From: Sulfitobacter sp. DFL-14
GTDB lineage: Bacteria; Pseudomonadota; Alphaproteobacteria; Rhodobacterales; Rhodobacteraceae
Length of the DNA: 64,000 nt
Reading direction: 5' to 3'
Assembly (NCBI RefSeq): GCF_003335585.1
Contig: NZ_QBFD01000015.1
Location: 1-64,000, forward strand
This document shows positions 60,702-64,000 of this stretch, in pieces. The position numbers and the translations under genes are program-made. The notes below the pieces were generated by a model that saw only the letters and a program-made list of their open reading frames with translations, did no database searches and was not told the DNA's origin. How positions within the stretch are numbered: the stretch's first letter is position 1; every line of letters begins with the position of its first letter.

Positions 60702-61916
60702 TCAGCGCTCCTTCAGCTTGGCGGCATTGTTGTAGACGTTCATGAACGCCGAGATCAGAAGCGAGATCGTGAGGTAGAACAGCATCAGCAACAGAACGCA
60801 TTCGATGGCCCGGCCCGTCTGGTTCAGCGTGATGCCGCCCAGCGTTGCCGTCACATCGGCATAGCCCACGGCAATCGCCAGCGATGAGTTCTTGGTGATG
60901 TTGAGATATTGCGAGATCAGCGGCGGGATGATCACCCGCAGCGCCTGTGGCAGGACCACCAGGTTCATCACACGTCCGGGGCGCAGGCCCAGGGCCGCGG
61001 CGGCCTCTGTCTGGCCCTTGGACACCGCCTGGATGCCCGCACGCACGTTTTCCGCGATGAAGGCACCGGTATAGATCGACAGGGCGAACCAGAGCGCGAT
61101 CAGCGGTGCACCGATCTTGATCCCGCCGCCAAAGTTGAAGCCCCGCAGTTCCGGATAATCCAGGCCGATGGGAGACCCCATGATGAAATAGGCAAGAATC
61201 GCAGGCAGCAGCAATATCCCGACCGAAGGCCAGAACATCGGCAACAGCTTGCCCGTGTCATACAGCAGCTTCGTCGCATAGCGGCGATAGGCAAAGACCC
61301 CGATGATGGACAGGACAAAGACAACGACAACCACCAGGGACCCTGCCCCCCAGACCGGCGCGGGCACATAGACACCGCGGTTGGTAAAGGCGAAGGCGCC
61401 AAACAACATTGACGACGCCGGATCCTCGCCCCGGAAGGCGCTGGGTGCAGGCATCGAGGCGGTCATCACGGTGAAAATGATGATGATCCAGATCAGCACG
61501 GGAATGTTGCGGAAGATCTCCACGTAGACCGCCATCAGCTTGCGCACCAGCCAGTTCGGCGACAGGCGCAGGACACCGGCAATCACGCCAAAGACCGTCG
61601 CGGTCACACAGGCCAGGAATGCAACCAGTAGCGTGTTGAGAATGCCGACGACAGCCGCTCTGAGGTGCGTGGACCGGCTGCTGTATTCGATCAGCGTCTG
61701 GTTGATATCATAGTTCGAGGCGCTGCCGAGAAACCCGTAGGAGATGTTCAGCCCCGCAGCCCGCAGGTTCTGGATCAGGTTGTTGCCGAGATAAACAATC
61801 GCAAGCGCCAGCAGCAGGGCCGCGATGGCCTGCATTGTCAGTGACCGATATCGTGTATCGTTCAACAGCATAGAGAGCCGGAACGACTCCTTCGGAGGGT
61901 CGGTGAGTGTTGTCAT
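60702..61916 (-). CDS. bztB: general L-amino acid ABC transporter permease
   Basis: The 404-residue permease pairs with BztC. It has about eight helices and the EAA loop VRAGIQAVSKGQTEAAAALGLRPGRVMNLVVLPQALR, and FRNIPVLIWIIIIF. Start at 61916 (MTTLTDPPKESF) is favoured over 61973, which would run through the region next to the upstream hairpin. Length matches BztB/AapQ. Confidence 0.95.
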   Translation of the reverse strand: MTTLTDPPKESFRLSMLLNDTRYRSLTMQAIAALLLALAIVYLGNNLIQNLRAAGLNISYGFLGSASNYDINQTLIEYSSRSTHLRAAVVGILNTLLVAFLACVTATVFGVIAGVLRLSPNWLVRKLMAVYVEIFRNIPVLIWIIIIFTVMTASMPAPSAFRGEDPASSMLFGAFAFTNRGVYVPAPVWGAGSLVVVVVFVLSIIGVFAYRRYATKLLYDTGKLLPMFWPSVGILLLPAILAYFIMGSPIGLDYPELRGFNFGGGIKIGAPLIALWFALSIYTGAFIAENVRAGIQAVSKGQTEAAAALGLRPGRVMNLVVLPQALRVIIPPLISQYLNITKNSSLAIAVGYADVTATLGGITLNQTGRAIECVLLLMLFYLTISLLISAFMNVYNNAAKLKER

Positions 61917-62035
61917 CAGATTTTTCCCTGTGTCCCATGCCTTGATTTTTTTCACTGTGCCTTTGTGGCACATGCGGCAGGGTCATTATTGGTCGCAGGC
62001 ATCGCATCGCGCTGATTTGGTGCCATCAGGTGCGA

Positions 62036-62059
62036 AGGGCGCGGAATGCTCCGCGCCCT
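62036..62059 (-). terminator. stem-loop between bztA and bztB
   Basis: A perfect 10-bp GC-rich stem (AGGGCGCGGA / TCCGCGCCCT) with a 4-nt loop, 14 bp past the bztA stop. There is no U-run, so it may stabilise the bztA mRNA 3' end rather than terminate. Confidence 0.7.
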
Positions 62060-62072
62060 CCGGCAGTTCTGT

Positions 62073-63089
62073 TTAGCGGAACGGCGGGCTGTAGAGAAGG
62101 CCACCGTCTGTCCACTGGGCGTTCAGCCCGCGTGCCAGGCCGATGGGTGTGTCTTCGCCGATGTTCGTGGCAAAGATCTCGCCGTAGTTGCCCTGGGTTT
62201 CGATGGCGCGCTTGGCCCAATCTGCGTCCAGGCCCAGCATGGCGCCCAGTTCCCCTTCGGTGCCCAGCAGGCGCGCGATTTCGGGGTTGTTGGTCGAGGA
62301 AGCCATTTCACCGACGTTTGCGGAGGACACGCCCAGCTCTTCGGCTGCGATCAGCGCGTTCAGGGTCCAGCGGACCACATCGCCCCATTCGCTGTCGCCG
62401 TGGCGGACCAGCGGGCCCAGCGGCTCTTTCGAGACGATTTCAGGCAGCAGGACGTGATCGCCCGGGTTTTCGAAAGCGGCACGAGTCGCCGCGAGGCCGG
62501 AGGCGTCTGTTGTGTAGACGTCGCAGGCACCGGCAAGGTACTGCTGCTGCGCTTCGGCGTTGGTTTCGATCGGCACCGGCTCATAGCTGATGTTGTTCAC
62601 GCGGAAGAAGTCCGCGAGGTTCAGCTCGGTGGTTGTGCCGGTCTGGATGCAGACGGTCGCGCCGTCCAGATCCTTGGCCGAGGATACGCCCAGCGCCTTG
62701 GGCACCATGAAGCCCTGACCGTCGTAGTAGTTGACGCCGATAAAGTCGAATTTCAGGTCGACATCGCGCGAGAAGGTCCATGTGGTGTTACGGGCCAGCA
62801 CGTCGATTTCGCCGGATGCCAGCGCGGTAAAGCGTGTCTTGCCGGTTGTCGGGACGAATTCGACAGCTGTCGCATCCCCCAGAACGGCAGCGGCGACAGC
62901 GCGGCATACCGCAACGTCAAAGCCTTTCCATTCACCGTTGGCGTCCGGTGCCGCGAAACCGATCAGACCGGTTGTCACGCCACAGTTGAGTTTGCCGCGT
63001 GCCTTGACATCGTCAAGCGTAGCTGCGCCGGCAGCGCCGGCAGCCAGACCCGCAACGGTCAACGCACCAAAAATCATAGATTTGTTCAT
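62073..63089 (-). CDS. bztA: general L-amino acid ABC transporter solute-binding protein
   Basis: The 338-residue periplasmic protein has a signal peptide (MNKSMIFGALTVAGLAAGAAGAA) and SBP family 3 features: VKARGKLNCGVTTGLIGFAAPDANG, KGFDVAVCRAVAAAVLGD and VCIQTGTTTELNLADFF. BztA/AapJ binds many L-amino acids, chiefly glutamate, glutamine, aspartate and asparagine. Start ATG 63089 follows GAGG. On the minus strand a TTGACC lies about 140 bp upstream as a possible -35 element. Confidence 0.95.
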   Translation of the reverse strand: MNKSMIFGALTVAGLAAGAAGAATLDDVKARGKLNCGVTTGLIGFAAPDANGEWKGFDVAVCRAVAAAVLGDATAVEFVPTTGKTRFTALASGEIDVLARNTTWTFSRDVDLKFDFIGVNYYDGQGFMVPKALGVSSAKDLDGATVCIQTGTTTELNLADFFRVNNISYEPVPIETNAEAQQQYLAGACDVYTTDASGLAATRAAFENPGDHVLLPEIVSKEPLGPLVRHGDSEWGDVVRWTLNALIAAEELGVSSANVGEMASSTNNPEIARLLGTEGELGAMLGLDADWAKRAIETQGNYGEIFATNIGEDTPIGLARGLNAQWTDGGLLYSPPFR

Positions 63090-63284
63090 TTTTACCTCTT
63101 CCTGATAATCCGCCACGTTTTGGACGGTTGATCCGACAATTCGATGCCGGAGGCGATACTGTGCAGGAGTCCCCATGCTCAGTGTAGGTTAATGTGCTCG
63201 GATTCCCGCAAAAAGGTCAAGGGTTAGCCCCCGGGTTTTCGACCGATTGACACGAATGCGGTCTCAGAACGCTCTGCATTGACG

Positions 63285-63998
63285 CTAATCGGCCTGACTC
63301 AGGGCAAACATCCGGCTGGCATGCAAAAAGGCCGCTTTCTTGATTTCCGCCAGCGCTTCGGCGGCATCGTCGCGGCCCCATTGTTCTGCCTGCCATGCCT
63401 CGTCCAGCCGCGAAATGTCCCACAGGACCTCTGTATCGCGCGCGCCAAGGGTTGCGGCGAAGCCCAGAACAAGGGACCCCGAGAGGCTGACCAGATCGTG
63501 AAAGGCGGCCAGTTCGAAATTGTTCAAGGCATGGGTGCGGGCGCGCAGAGTGTCCAGGGTGGCGGGGTCCTGCGGCTTGTGCATGATGCCGGTGCGGGGC
63601 TCCAGCCGCGCACCCAGCACCTCGGCGGCCCAATCCAGCATCGGGTCCCAATGTGCCGCCTGCCGCGCCACCAGTTCCTCCGGCGCTTCGGCACGGTAAC
63701 ACAGAAGGTCGGCATCGCCGTAGTCGGCCAGCATGTCCGCCACTTCGGCATGCTGCACCGCAACCTTGTCGATCGCCGAATTCGCGGTCTTGGTGACCGG
63801 CATCAGGTTCGGGTTGATCACCCCCTCCTGCGCGTCCCATTCGGCGGCGACGGCCCTGGCCATCTCTTCGGTGGGCAGGAACAGCGGCTGCTTCGCCGGT
63901 GTCTTGACCGGCCTGCCGTCCAATTCGACCGCAAATCCGCTTGCGGCGGGCACAACTGCCGCCTGTTTCCAGAATCTCTTGGCTTTCCAGTCGCTCAC
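63285..63998 (-). CDS. ATP12-family F1-ATPase assembly chaperone
   Basis: The 237-residue protein matches the ATP12 family: MSDWKAKRFWKQAAV, DGRPVKTPAKQPLFLPT, VAAEWDAQ, NSAIDKV, DLLCYRAEAPEELVARQAAHWDPMLDW and the C-terminal LVSLSGSLVLGFAATL. In mitochondria ATP12 shields the F1 alpha subunit during assembly; alphaproteobacteria carry homologues. The gene lies upstream of the bzt operon on the same strand and ends near the window edge. Confidence 0.92.
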   Translation of the reverse strand: MSDWKAKRFWKQAAVVPAASGFAVELDGRPVKTPAKQPLFLPTEEMARAVAAEWDAQEGVINPNLMPVTKTANSAIDKVAVQHAEVADMLADYGDADLLCYRAEAPEELVARQAAHWDPMLDWAAEVLGARLEPRTGIMHKPQDPATLDTLRARTHALNNFELAAFHDLVSLSGSLVLGFAATLGARDTEVLWDISRLDEAWQAEQWGRDDAAEALAEIKKAAFLHASRMFALSQAD

Positions 63999-64000
63999 GC

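Overview
The window is a G+C-rich stretch of an alphaproteobacterial chromosome, most likely from the family Rhodobacteraceae (Roseobacter-type). I infer this from the bztABCD amino-acid transporter, an Irr-type Fur protein, an ATP12-like F1 assembly factor, phosphatidylcholine synthase, the rpsA-ihfB-lapA-trpF run, and the mix of TRAP and tripartite tricarboxylate (TTT) transporters. Genes are dense and most operons are joined by ATGA or TGATG overlaps. I see no prophage, complete insertion sequence or CRISPR array. Both window ends fall close to gene ends; the last gene (ATP12) is complete.

Region 1 (0.2-12 kb) is mostly housekeeping: a PCuAC copper chaperone, rpmB, pcs, an MFS exporter overlapping an O6-alkylguanine-DNA methyltransferase, ileS, trpF, a LapA-domain protein, ihfB and rpsA. 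It ends in a scarred area holding a PepSY membrane-protein remnant, repeat copies and an RTX-repeat protein (12-14.6 kb).

Region 2 (14.8-27 kb) is catabolic and regulatory. RidA and a WYL regulator diverge across a near-perfect 21-bp operator. A divergent sugar-acid-like cluster follows: a keto-acid hydratase and a Hyi-like isomerase on one side, and an IlvD/Edd dehydratase, a beta-hydroxyacid dehydrogenase, TRAP DctPQM and a MarR regulator on the other. Then come an orphan hybrid histidine kinase and a glyoxalase-like protein.

Region 3 (27-42 kb) is the most distinctive part. It holds Irr, a TctCBA transporter, a LysR-TauE-mandelate-racemase-like operon, and a seven-gene operon in which every gene overlaps the next: Fe-S subunit, two membrane anchors and flavoprotein of a second succinate-dehydrogenase/fumarate-reductase-like complex, then class I fumarase alpha, a CaiB-type CoA transferase and fumarase beta. 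A nitroreductase and an acetolactate-synthase-like TPP enzyme lie next to it. Taken together this looks like an import, oxidation, hydration and CoA-activation route for a C4/C5 dicarboxylate that I cannot name from sequence.

Region 4 (42-64 kb) carries an HxlR/GST pair, tRNA-Arg(ACG), a sensor kinase, a disulfide oxidoreductase coupled to a TVP38 protein, and the rpmH-rnpA-yidD ... yidC-MOSC-yihA-argB block. That block is interrupted by an alpha/beta hydrolase, ttcA and an EAL protein. After it come sixA, bztABCD and ATP12.

Three dispersed intergenic repeat families are recognisable by eye: a 98-bp palindromic element (three copies, all at convergent gene ends), a ~190-bp element with ~35-bp inverted ends, and a ~135-bp element with GC-rich inverted ends. 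Each of the three solute-binding-protein genes is followed by a stem-loop before its permease genes.
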